DNA of 64,000 nt from Candidatus Sumerlaea chitinivorans. GTDB taxonomy: Bacteria > Sumerlaeota > Sumerlaeia > Sumerlaeales > Sumerlaeaceae. The stretch's first letter is position 1. Each line of letters opens with the position of its first letter. Where the stretch lies: positions 1,889,144 to 1,953,143 of the forward strand of contig CP030759.1 in the NCBI GenBank assembly GCA_003290465.1. The letters run 5' to 3'. The notes beneath the pieces were generated by a model. The model was not told where the DNA came from and did no database searches. It worked only from the letters and a program-made list of their open reading frames with translations. Shown here piece by piece: positions 34,385 through 43,130 of this stretch. Made by a program: the position numbers and the translations under genes.

Positions 34385-36226
34385 CTAAGACGGAGGCGCG
34401 GTTTGCGCGTGAGCCGGCTCGACATGCTGGAGAGACGTAGGTGATTCGTTGCGATAGCGAAGAATGAAGGCGTAGCAAGGCATGCGAACGCCAAACATGT
34501 GGAACTCTTTCTCCAAATTGACTGGGAAGAGGTCTCCGTAATCTGTGAGCCACGGTGGCGGGGAATCTTTCGAGATGAGCAACAGGGCTTCGGTGGGATT
34601 GAGTTGCTTGCAAATCTCCATCAGTCGCTGTTGACGGGCGGAGTCCGAAGCTGCTTCAAGGGATAGTAAGTGTCGCGCGTAAAAGAGCTCGGCAGGGTCG
34701 GTCGCGATGTACCACATGTCCGTGAGAATGGGAGCCTGAGGCGCAATCGCGGATACGACTTCGTAGAAGTGTTTCGAGGAATTGACCTTCCAGCGGAGTC
34801 GGCTGAGGAATACTGCGCTATCTATGCATCCAATCCCAACCAGAACCACAACAAACGCTGCGGCGACTTGACGCAACTTAGACGTGGGCATGCGGTCCAG
34901 CCATCCCGGCAGGAGCGCAAACACTGCAATGATGAGCCCAGGGTAAATGGGGAGAAGAAGGCGGGGACCGAAGTTCAATTTAGTTTCGGACCCGGGGACG
35001 CTCAGACAGACTGTGGCCGCCAAGAACAGAACACTGCCTGCGGCCAATGCGCAAGCACGCAGATGTTCGGTCATCTGCCATCGCCAAAAGGCGGGGCGCC
35101 ACAGATACAAACCAACGAAGACAAGAGGGGTTGCCGCAGACAACGAATTCGCCACCCATTGCGTGGTTACCGGATTCCCGGGTGCCCACAGGTGTGTTCG
35201 TACGAGCACCGCCCCAAGAGTTCCCAAAACAAGAAGGGCAATGGCGGTTTTGCCGTTGGTGTGCGGAATCAATGCAAGGGTGCACAAATAGGAAAACTTC
35301 AGAAGATCATTAATGGCTAACGGGTTCAGCTGGGGGGCCTCAATGCGCGCCAAATAATAAAACGCGGTGTTCAGGCGAGACGAGAGCGACCACGAAAACT
35401 CGGGAGCCACCCCACTGCCCGTGCTTGCATGGAAGAAAAGGTAGTGACCTACCAACGCACGGTTTGCAAGCATGACACTCGCCATGGCGGCGCCAGCGCA
35501 TACCACCATAGCGAGGAAGGGACGCCAGCCCCTACGAAGAAAAACAGAGGGAAGAAGAGCAGCCCAGACACACGCGGTCCAAAGCAAATACTCCTCTCGC
35601 ATCAAGAAGGCGAAAAAGAAAGCGAGGGCGGCCCACATCCAATCCGTTTTCGAGTGGCCTTCTACTACGCGCAGGGCGAAGTACGTCGCCCACACTGCAG
35701 CCGCAAGGGCAGGAATCACGTCCCAAAACGTGTAGATGTAAGGTAAGACTGGAGTGCCGAAGACCACGACGCTCGCCGCCCAGCTGGGCCGGCGCACCCC
35801 GACATACTTTGCGAGCTTATAGGCTCCATACAGAAGCAGTAAGCCGGCCACGACAGTGACGAAACGCATCCCCATGCGTCCTGCCAGCGCGTAAAACGGT
35901 GCTGATAAGTAGCAAAACCACGGTGGATATTGCGCAAACAGCTGACCTTTGTGGACAAATGTTTGAATGATCAGGAAAGGACGAAATTCATATTCAGGGT
36001 CAAGGTGTCTAAGCGGATATTCAAGCCAGAACCCCTGCCAAGGATGTCGATCCACGATATTGTGCAAAATCAGATAACGTAAGCCGCAATCGCCTGTCCA
36101 CCACCCGCGCAACGGCACCGCAAACGAGAGTAGGACAATGGCGAGGGAAGCCAAGATCAGGACACGCAATTCGGAGCTGCGATGCCGTCGGTTGTCAGGG
36201 TGTTCTTGGGCGCATTCCGGGACCAT
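34385..36226 (-). CDS. GT-C-like polytopic membrane protein, tandem copy 3
   Basis: 613 residues and the first of the three in transcription order. It keeps the shared blocks: GDCGLRYLILHNIVDRHPWQ, IQTFVHKGQLFAQYPPWFCY, LPYIYTFWDVIPALAAAVWA, NFGPRLLLPIYPGLIIA and ILTDMWYIATDPAELFYARH. A short basic N-terminus (NRRHRSSELR) precedes the first span. The soluble C-terminal domain ends in a Gln/Thr/Pro stretch unlike copies 1 and 2. Upstream, 59 bases separate it from the LVIVD lipoprotein gene on the same strand. Confidence 0.65.
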   Translation of the reverse strand: MVPECAQEHPDNRRHRSSELRVLILASLAIVLLSFAVPLRGWWTGDCGLRYLILHNIVDRHPWQGFWLEYPLRHLDPEYEFRPFLIIQTFVHKGQLFAQYPPWFCYLSAPFYALAGRMGMRFVTVVAGLLLLYGAYKLAKYVGVRRPSWAASVVVFGTPVLPYIYTFWDVIPALAAAVWATYFALRVVEGHSKTDWMWAALAFFFAFLMREEYLLWTACVWAALLPSVFLRRGWRPFLAMVVCAGAAMASVMLANRALVGHYLFFHASTGSGVAPEFSWSLSSRLNTAFYYLARIEAPQLNPLAINDLLKFSYLCTLALIPHTNGKTAIALLVLGTLGAVLVRTHLWAPGNPVTTQWVANSLSAATPLVFVGLYLWRPAFWRWQMTEHLRACALAAGSVLFLAATVCLSVPGSETKLNFGPRLLLPIYPGLIIAVFALLPGWLDRMPTSKLRQVAAAFVVVLVGIGCIDSAVFLSRLRWKVNSSKHFYEVVSAIAPQAPILTDMWYIATDPAELFYARHLLSLEAASDSARQQRLMEICKQLNPTEALLLISKDSPPPWLTDYGDLFPVNLEKEFHMFGVRMPCYAFILRYRNESPTSLQHVEPAHAQTAPPS

Positions 36227-36284
36227 TGATTGCTACTCCACAATCAACCATACGCGCGCCCCGCTGGCTGGGTAGCTAATGACC

Positions 36285-37406
36285 CTACTCTGGTACAGCC
36301 GCGCTTTTGGGCTGAACCTCTAATCGCGTCACAAGCAAACCGGCGTCCCAAGCGGCGACGCACACCCAATTATGCAACACGGCGGCGCTCATTGCCACGT
36401 CGGGAGTAAGAAAATCTGAGACGAGTAATGGTGCCTGCGGATCGCGTACGTCGTAGAGGTCCACTCCACCTTCGCTATTAAGAACCGCAAGGAAGTCGTT
36501 CTCGAGCGGCACGACGTCCCGCACATAATCCTTCGTGCGATAGAGCTGGCAGAGGAGCTCCAGAGTTGGGGGCGTGTCCAAAGCACTCTCGTTCGTAGGT
36601 ACGTTCTTTAGGCGAAAGATTGCCGTCCCATAGGTCCGATACGCACAAAACACCAGATCCTCCTTCACCGCCACCGCCTCGCAAAATCCTGGAATGCGCA
36701 CTTGGTAGTAAGGCACGAGTTCGAGCGAATCGCGAAGCCCGAATACCTTCAACCCTCCATCAAAGTTATCAGCGAGCAAGATAAGGCGTCCCACGGTTTT
36801 GACGCGCCGGGAGTAATCCGTACCGCGGTTTGCATGTGCGACGATTCGGGGGGCACGAGGATCTGTGATATCGCAAACGGTGAGCCCCTCACCACCGCAC
36901 GCTACTGCCGCAAGACGCCGCCCATTGAATGTAAAGACGTCCACATGCGTTGCGATGCCGGGAAGACGCAGCTCACTGAGCGAAGTAGGCTGATCAGGCG
37001 AGGCTACGTCCCAAATCACCAAGCCACGAAACCGATCCGCCACCACCAGTGTAGGTGGCTTGTCGACCACCTGAAAATGTAGTGGCTGGAGATCGGTGGG
37101 GGCGAATCGCCGAACGATGGTGGGAGAGGTGGGGTCAGATAAATCGAGCAGGGTTGCGCCCGCAAAATTCTGCGCCACCCATACAAATCGGCCCTGTAGC
37201 GCGACCGCTCGAGCCGTTGGAAGAGGTACGTGTGCGACCTGTATGAGGTGGGCTTTACGTGGCGAGACAACCTTCGCACCGTTCCCTGAGAGAGATTCAG
37301 GCGAATTTCGGCATGCAACAAGCAAGACCATCGCGCTCGCGACGAGTGAGAGGGTTCCAAGGCTTGACACCACACGCCGGATGAATTTGCGTAACGCACG
37401 CTGCAT
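36285..37406 (-). CDS. LVIVD-repeat lipoprotein
   Basis: 373 residues. The lipobox LLVAC sits at the end of a signal peptide with a basic start (RALRKFIRRVV). The mature protein is a beta-propeller of LVIVD-type repeats (PF08309): ATLLDLSDPTSPTIV, LVIWDVASPDQPTSL, LTVCDITDPRAPRIV, VDLYDVRDPQAPLLV. Such proteins are surface or periplasmic and probably mediate binding; no enzyme activity is known. ATG 37406 was chosen over TTG 37418. Its start lies only 14 bases from the divergent gene at 37421, so at least one promoter must lie inside the other gene. Confidence 0.85.
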   Translation of the reverse strand: MQRALRKFIRRVVSSLGTLSLVASAMVLLVACRNSPESLSGNGAKVVSPRKAHLIQVAHVPLPTARAVALQGRFVWVAQNFAGATLLDLSDPTSPTIVRRFAPTDLQPLHFQVVDKPPTLVVADRFRGLVIWDVASPDQPTSLSELRLPGIATHVDVFTFNGRRLAAVACGGEGLTVCDITDPRAPRIVAHANRGTDYSRRVKTVGRLILLADNFDGGLKVFGLRDSLELVPYYQVRIPGFCEAVAVKEDLVFCAYRTYGTAIFRLKNVPTNESALDTPPTLELLCQLYRTKDYVRDVVPLENDFLAVLNSEGGVDLYDVRDPQAPLLVSDFLTPDVAMSAAVLHNWVCVAAWDAGLLVTRLEVQPKSAAVPE

Positions 37407-37420
37407 AGAGAGACACAACT

Positions 37421-37912
37421 ATGACCAAAAGCCGTCCGACAGCAAATGGAATTCATGCAACGTCGGCAAGTTGGCGCGAAAAGAGTATCGTCCTCCTGCT
37501 GAGTTGGCTCATTCCCGGCTACGGTTTTTTCCGGTATGGGTACCGGCGCCGGGCAATCTTTTTGTTTTTTTGCATTGAAGTGACATTTTTGCTTGGGGCG
37601 GCCTTGCGCGGCTCCGTTCTGGTGCCAGAGTTCCGATGGGATCGGGAAGGGTTCAACATTGTGGCGCTTCTCACATTCATCACGCAAATTTTCAACGGCG
37701 GCTTAGGACTCATCAGTATGTTGCCTGATGTTTTGGGGCCGCGCTTTGCGATCCTCCCCTACGACGAGGCGTATTGTTGGGCTGACCTTGGCGGTTTCTT
37801 CCTTTTGGTGTCGGGGGGACTCAATTATTTCGTGCTCACGAGCATTTATGACCATTTCTACGGACGAAAAACATTTCAGTCGTTTCCTCGCTCAGAGGAG
37901 GTCAGTGCGTAA
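37421..37912 (+). CDS. DUF6677-like membrane protein
   Basis: 163 residues with about four spans. The start resembles DUF6677 and TM2-type proteins: LLLSWLIPGYGFFRYGYRRR, a Pro-Gly turn followed by a basic cluster, then IFLFFCIEVTFLLGAALRG. The last span ends in LNYFVLTSIYDHFYGRK. Such proteins occur in Planctomycetota and related phyla without known role. The next gene starts two bases after this stop, so they form an operon, and the pilin gene follows. Family assignment is from memory of the pattern and moderately sure. Confidence 0.65.
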   Translation: MTKSRPTANGIHATSASWREKSIVLLLSWLIPGYGFFRYGYRRRAIFLFFCIEVTFLLGAALRGSVLVPEFRWDREGFNIVALLTFITQIFNGGLGLISMLPDVLGPRFAILPYDEAYCWADLGGFFLLVSGGLNYFVLTSIYDHFYGRKTFQSFPRSEEVSA

Positions 37913-37914
37913 TC

Positions 37915-38106
37915 ATGGCTCCGGGATTCTTGTTTTTGGGTTCGCTGTTTTATCTGACGGCGGTGGTAGTCGTCGTGTACTCGGTGGCACAGGAGCCGTT
38001 TGCGCCGGTGAGGCACCTTGTCCGCCAAGCGATGCGTCGCGCCGCAAAACTTCTTGGCGTTCTGGCGGCGCTCATGGTGGTCGTTTTTTTTCTAAGTCGC
38101 GTATGA
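37915..38106 (+). CDS. Small two-span membrane protein
   Basis: 63 residues, almost entirely two helices (FLFLGSLFYLTAVVVVVYS and LLGVLAALMVVVFFLSRV) with a basic loop (RHLVRQAMRRAAK) between them. Two bases separate it from the DUF6677-like gene, so translation is probably coupled. A perfect TTGACA follows at 38116 but has no good -10. No family recognised. Confidence 0.65.
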   Translation: MAPGFLFLGSLFYLTAVVVVVYSVAQEPFAPVRHLVRQAMRRAAKLLGVLAALMVVVFFLSRV

Positions 38107-38156
38107 TTTTTTGTATTGACACCCGCTTGGGGGCCACGTAAGCGCAGATTGTAATA

Positions 38157-38171
38157 TCGGGAAAATCCCGA
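38157..38171 (+). other. Hairpin in the pilin mRNA leader
   Basis: TCGGGA and TCCCGA pair around AAA, 33 bases before the GTG start at 38205 and just ahead of an A/T-rich stretch. The ribosome-binding site AAAGGAGGG (38189-38197) is strong and outside the stem. The element may stabilise an abundant pilin transcript or bind a factor; it has only three T after it on the plus strand. Confidence 0.35.
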
Positions 38172-38204
38172 AAATTTTATTCCCAGTGAAAGGAGGGAAT
38201 TATT

Positions 38205-38879
38205 GTGAAGAAGGGCTTTACACTTATCGAACTTCTGATCGTGGTCGCGATCATTGCCATTCTGGCTGCTATCGCAGTCCCGAACTTCCTTGAGGCGCAG
38301 GTGCGCTCCAAGGTCTCCCGTGCGAAGGCGGATCAACGCTCCTTGGCCACGGCCATCGAGTCGTACTTTGTTGACAATAACCTGTACCCAGCCGCCGCAC
38401 GTGAGGGTTCTGGTAACTGCGTAGCACCTAATAACACTGTGCCGGTGAACCCAGCGGGGGCAGGCAACTTCAATAAGTATGTCAAGACGTCGCCTCCGGC
38501 ATCGAATCTGCAGAACGTCTTCTCGTTTGCAGTGAAGGGCAACACCCAGATGGCGCAGCTGACGACCCCGATCGGGTACATCACCAGCTATCCGGCTGAC
38601 CCATTCGCCGACACGAAGGGTGCAACCTTCTGCTACTTCGCGAATGCGAACGGCTGGATCCTCTGGAGCTGCGGGCCGGATACGGACGAGGCTCAGGGTA
38701 CGGAGCTGGGTTATGTCACGTCGGCTGCCACCAATAAAGTGGAAACGCTCTACGACGTGTCGGTTGCTCAACCCAGCGCGGTCCTAATCGCGGGTGAAGC
38801 TGCAGCCGGACGGGCGTACACCTATGACCCGACCAATGGTACGGTCAGCCCGGGTGACGTCTACCGCGTGAAGCAGTAA
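38205..38879 (+). CDS. Type IV pilin-like / GspG-like major pseudopilin
   Basis: 224 residues. Perfect class III signal KKGFTLIELLIVVAIIAILA with Gly before the cleaved Phe and Glu at +5, then PNFLEAQVRSKVSRAKADQR and the globular domain. Two cysteines (SGNCVAPNN and ATFCYFAN or SCGPDTDE) may form a disulfide. The C-terminal tail YDPTNGTVSPGDVYRVKQ matches the pseudopilin at 28.9 kb. Strong ribosome-binding site, own leader hairpin and a strong terminator suggest high expression as a single unit, so it could be the major pilin. No assembly genes are adjacent. Confidence 0.9.
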   Translation: MKKGFTLIELLIVVAIIAILAAIAVPNFLEAQVRSKVSRAKADQRSLATAIESYFVDNNLYPAAAREGSGNCVAPNNTVPVNPAGAGNFNKYVKTSPPASNLQNVFSFAVKGNTQMAQLTTPIGYITSYPADPFADTKGATFCYFANANGWILWSCGPDTDEAQGTELGYVTSAATNKVETLYDVSVAQPSAVLIAGEAAAGRAYTYDPTNGTVSPGDVYRVKQ

Positions 38880-38901
38880 TCCAGTCGTTTAGATGTCAAT
38901 C

Positions 38902-38936
38902 GAGGCGACGGGTTTTCCCCGTCGCCTCTTTTCTTT
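38902..38936 (+). terminator. Rho-independent terminator of the pilin gene
   Basis: GAGGCGACGGG and CCCGTCGCCTC form a perfect 11-base stem with a TTTTC loop, followed by TTTTCTTTT. It is the clearest terminator in the window and lies 22 bases after the pilin stop. Confidence 0.95.
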
Positions 38937-39289
38937 TGTACGGCTTTATTTGAAAAGGACTGGCCTCGCGCAATCCTGCTACTCGACCTTCAGAAAGGCT
39001 CAGACACACCTTCACTTGAGTGGCGGCCGGTTGAAGTCGTAGCTGTCCAAGGCTCTTGGTAGACGTTTGCTCGGAAGGTCGCCAGATCCCCACAGTTTGT
39101 GCAGCGGAGCAGGAAATTCATGCTCTTTGCAGGCCGCCTGAATCAATCCCCATCAGCCACTGCACCCACAGACTTTCTATCAACTGTGTGCAAACTGGAG
39201 CCATGGGCGTTCGACGACTCGTATTGCAGCCTCAACTGAACTTTTTTCCTTTACTCGCCCCATGAATCCGACGCATTTGCAGTGTGCTG
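38937..39289. other. Intergenic region without recognised elements
   Basis: About 350 bases between the pilin terminator and the next plus-strand gene. Short ORFs on both strands show no ribosome-binding site or familiar motif. No promoter pair near consensus was found. I see nothing I can name here. Confidence 0.4.
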
Positions 39290-40456
39290 ATGCCACCACA
39301 AGAGCCCACACTTTCCTCTGTTTCCGAAAACACGTTGAAACAACGACGGTGGGGGTGCACCTGCGGTTGCCTTGCGTCTCTTGCTGCCTTGGTGTTGGGC
39401 GGACTCGCATTCTTCTACTACGCCCTCCGCCCTTATCCTCTGTCGGGGGCCGAGCGCTGGCTCCAAGCCAATACGCAGGCACTGGGAGTTGTGCGAATCT
39501 CCTCGACCGACGCTGGGATGAGTGACTTGCAGCAAGTGTGGCTGAAAAAGGTAGAAGAGCAGGTCACGCGCAACCTCTCAGAAAAAGACGCCAAGGCGGC
39601 GCACTCAGCCTTTGTGTTGGCCCGTCAAATGACAGATTGGGCCTTCTATCCGGAGATCTACTTCTACGAATACGGTGGCGGAGAGACCCGCAAGAATGTC
39701 ACGGTTGTGCAGCTTCGGCATTTCTTTGGTTGGCTCCTCATGCGAAGCCTCTTGCAGCGTTATGGTTTTACGCCGATTCAGCTCGCAGGGGACTTAACGG
39801 AATTGCGGATCCCCGGTCTTGAGGAAACTACGGGACCGCTTGTTGGACTTTCCTCAAATCTTCTTGTTATCGGCACGGACGAAGAGACCGTGCGAGCGGC
39901 AGTACGAGCGCCGGCGCGGCGCCCGATGACCGATTCTCCGGGGGAGAAATTTCTCTCCTACTTTGAGGACCTTCGATTGAGCAATCCCGAGGCTGGCGAG
40001 GATGCTGCATTCCTATTTGTGAATGTGGACGGGCGCGTGCGTAACCTCGTGGAACGCATCGAGCACTGGACCGCGGTCGCAGGACTCACGCAGCGGTTCG
40101 AGCAAATGCTCGCCGCCCAGAGGCTCACTTTCGAGGATATTCTTGCCTTGCGACTGAGCATGGACGTGATGAGTTCAGATCGCATCCAGCTCACTTGGTT
40201 TGCGTATCTCCCCACGCCGGATCAAGCGCGGCGGCTTGCAGATGTGCTGCGTATGGTGAGTGAACAACTCAGTGCAAGTGCGCAAGGAAGCAAGCTGACC
40301 GTCAAAGCCGAGTCGCGTTCGGCAGGTCCGGTATGTCAGTTTTCGATGACTATTTCAGGGCTCCGCACCGTTCTGGAGCAACTTTTCTCCCAGTGGCTTC
40401 CCAAGGACTCGGGGAGCAACGAGGCTAAGCGCCCGGGACACTCGGCTGGGCAGTGA
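39290..40456 (+). CDS. Membrane-anchored protein of unknown function
   Basis: 388 residues. Two Cys (GCTCGCLA) precede a single span (SLAALVLGGLAFFYYAL), after which the rest should lie outside the inner membrane. The soluble part shows a mixed alpha/beta pattern with LVIGTDEETVRAAVRAPARR, similar in feel to proteins of unknown function that repeat a domain with a score-like beta sheet (DUF3352 type); I cannot assign it. Start is ATG 39290 or GTG 39284. The glycosyltransferase gene begins 22 bases after its stop, suggesting co-transcription. Confidence 0.6.
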   Translation: MPPQEPTLSSVSENTLKQRRWGCTCGCLASLAALVLGGLAFFYYALRPYPLSGAERWLQANTQALGVVRISSTDAGMSDLQQVWLKKVEEQVTRNLSEKDAKAAHSAFVLARQMTDWAFYPEIYFYEYGGGETRKNVTVVQLRHFFGWLLMRSLLQRYGFTPIQLAGDLTELRIPGLEETTGPLVGLSSNLLVIGTDEETVRAAVRAPARRPMTDSPGEKFLSYFEDLRLSNPEAGEDAAFLFVNVDGRVRNLVERIEHWTAVAGLTQRFEQMLAAQRLTFEDILALRLSMDVMSSDRIQLTWFAYLPTPDQARRLADVLRMVSEQLSASAQGSKLTVKAESRSAGPVCQFSMTISGLRTVLEQLFSQWLPKDSGSNEAKRPGHSAGQ

Positions 40457-40478
40457 TCCGGAACAGGTGAGGTGCGGA

Positions 40479-41618
40479 ATGGCTCGATATCGAGTGTTGC
40501 GGCTCATCACGTGGCTCCCGCGGGGAGGGATTGAGCGCAAGATTGTTGCTGTGTTGCCTCGCCTTGATCGCAATCTTTTCGATACCCACCTTTGTTGCAT
40601 ACGCGAGCGTGGGCCGCTCGCAGACGAGCTCGAGCAGCAAGGTATCCCCGTGCACGTTGTCCCCTTCCGCACTCGGTGGGATGTGAAAGGGCTGCGGGCG
40701 CTTGCGGAGCTCGTAAAACGTGAGCAAATTGACCTCATCCACGCGCACATGTACCGGGCGAACACTCCAGCCACGGCATTGAAACTGGCCGGGCTCGACG
40801 TTGCTGTCATTGGCCACTATCACAACATAGGGACGTGGGAGTCGTGGCGCCAGCGTTTTCTGGATCGCTTTCTTGCAAACAAACGCGACATGAACTTGGC
40901 TGTCTCTGAGGCGGTGCGGCAGGATGTATTGCGAACCCTGCAGCTTCCTGAGGAAAAAGTACGTGTTCTTCACAATGGCGTTGATTTAGAGGAATTTCGT
41001 CCCGTCGAACCAACGCAACGCATTCAACTGCGCGAAGAGCTTGGACTGCCGCGGAATGCGACGGTCGTAATGATGGCGGCGCGATTCGTTACGCAAAAAA
41101 ATCATGCATGGGTTGTAGCCAACATCCAACCCGTCATGGACGAGCACCCGGACCTTGTCGTTGCATTTGCCGGCACCGGCCCGGAGGAAGCTCGTGTTCG
41201 GCACCAGGCTGCAGCTTCGCGCCACGCGAAGCGTTTCGTCTTCCTTGGGCAACGCACGGACATTGCGAACGTACTTGCAGCAGCAGACATTTCGATTCTG
41301 CCCTCGAGCCGAGAGGGATTCTCAAACGCCATCCTTGAATCGTTGGCATGTGGTCTCCCTGTTATTGCATCACGTGTCGGTGGCAACGCTGAGGTTCTTG
41401 TATCGGGAGAGAATGGATTCCTGTTGGATATGCACGATGCGGAACCCGCTCCACTCCCCGACCGCGATCAGTTTTTGGCTGCATTGCGGCTACTCGCCGG
41501 CGACGCAGAAAAACGAACGCAAATGGGGCAAGCTGCGCTTGCAACGGCAAGGCGTTTTAGCCTTGATACGATGGTGGAGGCAACGTCTCGACTTTATCTC
41601 GAGCTTCTCAGCAGGTAG
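40479..41618 (+). CDS. Family 4 glycosyltransferase
   Basis: 379 residues of GT-B fold. The N-terminal part starts with RYRVLRLITWLPRGGIERKI (acceptor-side Gly-Gly-Xaa-Glu loop) and has LIHAHMYRANTPA. The C-terminal part has VLHNGVDLEEFRP, MMAARFVTQKNH and the donor-binding EX7E motif SREGFSNAILESLACGLPV. It is cytoplasmic or peripheral and adds a sugar to a lipid-linked or polysaccharide acceptor. GAGG lies six bases before ATG 40479; the GTG at 40467 is less likely. Confidence 0.9.
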   Translation: MARYRVLRLITWLPRGGIERKIVAVLPRLDRNLFDTHLCCIRERGPLADELEQQGIPVHVVPFRTRWDVKGLRALAELVKREQIDLIHAHMYRANTPATALKLAGLDVAVIGHYHNIGTWESWRQRFLDRFLANKRDMNLAVSEAVRQDVLRTLQLPEEKVRVLHNGVDLEEFRPVEPTQRIQLREELGLPRNATVVMMAARFVTQKNHAWVVANIQPVMDEHPDLVVAFAGTGPEEARVRHQAAASRHAKRFVFLGQRTDIANVLAAADISILPSSREGFSNAILESLACGLPVIASRVGGNAEVLVSGENGFLLDMHDAEPAPLPDRDQFLAALRLLAGDAEKRTQMGQAALATARRFSLDTMVEATSRLYLELLSR

Positions 41619-41803
41619 GGAAAATGCCATCACTGCGCTCTTCTTCCTGAAATCGCAGCCACCCGCAGCATATGTTCTGCCTAATGTGACAAATTGCGGA
41701 ATTGTGCACTCCTCTCTGATCCATGCTTGCCAACAAGATGCCACGGCCAATAAGTATGCATGTGATCTATGATTTTGGGCGATCGTGAAGGGAGGAACGG
41801 CGC

Positions 41804-43087
41804 ATGCCCAGCAAATCATTTGCACACGTGACCGCAGTCGTGCTGGGGGGAGGTCGAGGAACCCGGCTGGACCCACTCACGCGCTATCGTTCGAAACCAG
41901 CCGTGCCCCTTGCTGGCAAGTATCGTTTGATAGACGTCGCGATCTCGAACTGCATCAACTCGGGGATTCGCAAAATCTACGTTCTCACACAGTTCAATTC
42001 TGCCTCGCTCAACCGCCATATTTCCCGGACCTACCAGTTTGACGCGTTCAGTCAGGGCTTTGTTGAGATTCTTGCAGCAGAACAAACCATCGAGACGGAG
42101 AAATGGTACCAAGGTACCGCGGATGCAGTTCGTCGGCAATTGCGTCACATCGTGGACAAAGAGGTCACGCACTTTTTGATTTTGTCTGGTGACGCCCTCT
42201 ACCGGCAGGATTTTCAGGCAATGATTGAAGAACACTTGGCCGACGACGCGGAGATTACCATAAGCTGCAAACTCGTGGGTGAAGCGGAAGCGCCTTCGTT
42301 GGGCATTCTCGGCATCAACGAGAAACGCGAAATCATTTGGTTCCGCGAAAAGCCTGCTCCGGAAGAACTCCCTCGCCTCCGTGTGCCCGAAGGTGCGGTC
42401 GCGACGCTTGGGCTAAGTTCACCCGATCGTTGCTTTCTCGCTTCGATGGGGACTTACCTGTTTCGCAAAGATGTGCTGCTGAAAGTCCTTGCAGAGAATC
42501 CGGCTCACGATTTCGGCAAGCAGATCATTCCGGGGGCGCTTGGTCAGTATCGCGTGACCGCTCATCTTTTCGATGGCTATTGGGAAGACATCGGGACCAT
42601 TCGCAGTTTCTTCCGTGCGAATCTGGATCTGCTGAGCGAAAATCCGCCCTTCGATTTCTATGACCCAGAGCGGCCAATTTTCTCCCATGCCCGGCTCCTT
42701 CCCTGCTCGTGGATAGTGGACTCGCACATCGAACGGACGATGGTGGCGGAGGGGTGTATCATTCGCAATGCACAGATTCGGCACAGTGTGATTGGCATCC
42801 GTTCCGTTATCCGCGAGGGAAGCGTCGTGGAGAACACTGTGATGATGGGGGCGGACGATTTGCTGCCTCGTGCCTCATTGAATACGGATGAGATGCCCAG
42901 CTTTGGCATTGGGCCGCATTGTGTCATACGCAATGCAATCATTGATAAGAATGCGTCCATTGGGGCGAACAGCCGGATTGTGAACGAGCAGGGGCTCCAG
43001 CGGGCCGATGGCGAGTTTTACGCCATTCGCGATGGTATTGTAGTGATTCCGAAAAACGCTGTCGTGCCACCGAATACTGTGATCTGA
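41804..43087 (+). CDS. glgC: Glucose-1-phosphate adenylyltransferase
   Basis: 427 residues, normal for GlgC, which makes ADP-glucose for glycogen. VVLGGGRGTRLDPLTRYRSKPAVPL is the nucleotidyltransferase loop (shown in parts: GGGRGTRLDPLT, RSKPAVPLAGKYRLID), followed by WYQGTADAVRRQL, LSGDALYRQDF and FREKP. The C-terminal left-handed beta-helix begins near residue 300 (EGCIIRNAQIRHSVIGIRS). AAGGGAGG precedes the ATG. No glycogen synthase or branching enzyme is in the window; the gene follows a glycosyltransferase but after a 185-base gap. Confidence 0.95.
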   Translation: MPSKSFAHVTAVVLGGGRGTRLDPLTRYRSKPAVPLAGKYRLIDVAISNCINSGIRKIYVLTQFNSASLNRHISRTYQFDAFSQGFVEILAAEQTIETEKWYQGTADAVRRQLRHIVDKEVTHFLILSGDALYRQDFQAMIEEHLADDAEITISCKLVGEAEAPSLGILGINEKREIIWFREKPAPEELPRLRVPEGAVATLGLSSPDRCFLASMGTYLFRKDVLLKVLAENPAHDFGKQIIPGALGQYRVTAHLFDGYWEDIGTIRSFFRANLDLLSENPPFDFYDPERPIFSHARLLPCSWIVDSHIERTMVAEGCIIRNAQIRHSVIGIRSVIREGSVVENTVMMGADDLLPRASLNTDEMPSFGIGPHCVIRNAIIDKNASIGANSRIVNEQGLQRADGEFYAIRDGIVVIPKNAVVPPNTVI

Positions 43088-43130
43088 GGGAGGTGCCTCC
43101 GGTGACGTGGGGGCTGCTTGCGCACAGATC

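Noticed and set aside
38116-38121. Perfect TTGACA upstream of the pilin
   Set aside because: The hexamer 17 bases on is TAAGCG, too far from consensus to claim a promoter.
37950-38771. 273-codon ORF on the minus strand across the pilin gene
   Set aside because: It mirrors the strongly coding pilin gene; its sequence is basic and low in hydrophobic pattern, with no ribosome-binding site or family match.
41155-41772. 205-codon ORF overlapping the family 4 glycosyltransferase
   Set aside because: Out-of-frame shadow with no motif; the glycosyltransferase frame has the donor-binding EX7E motif.
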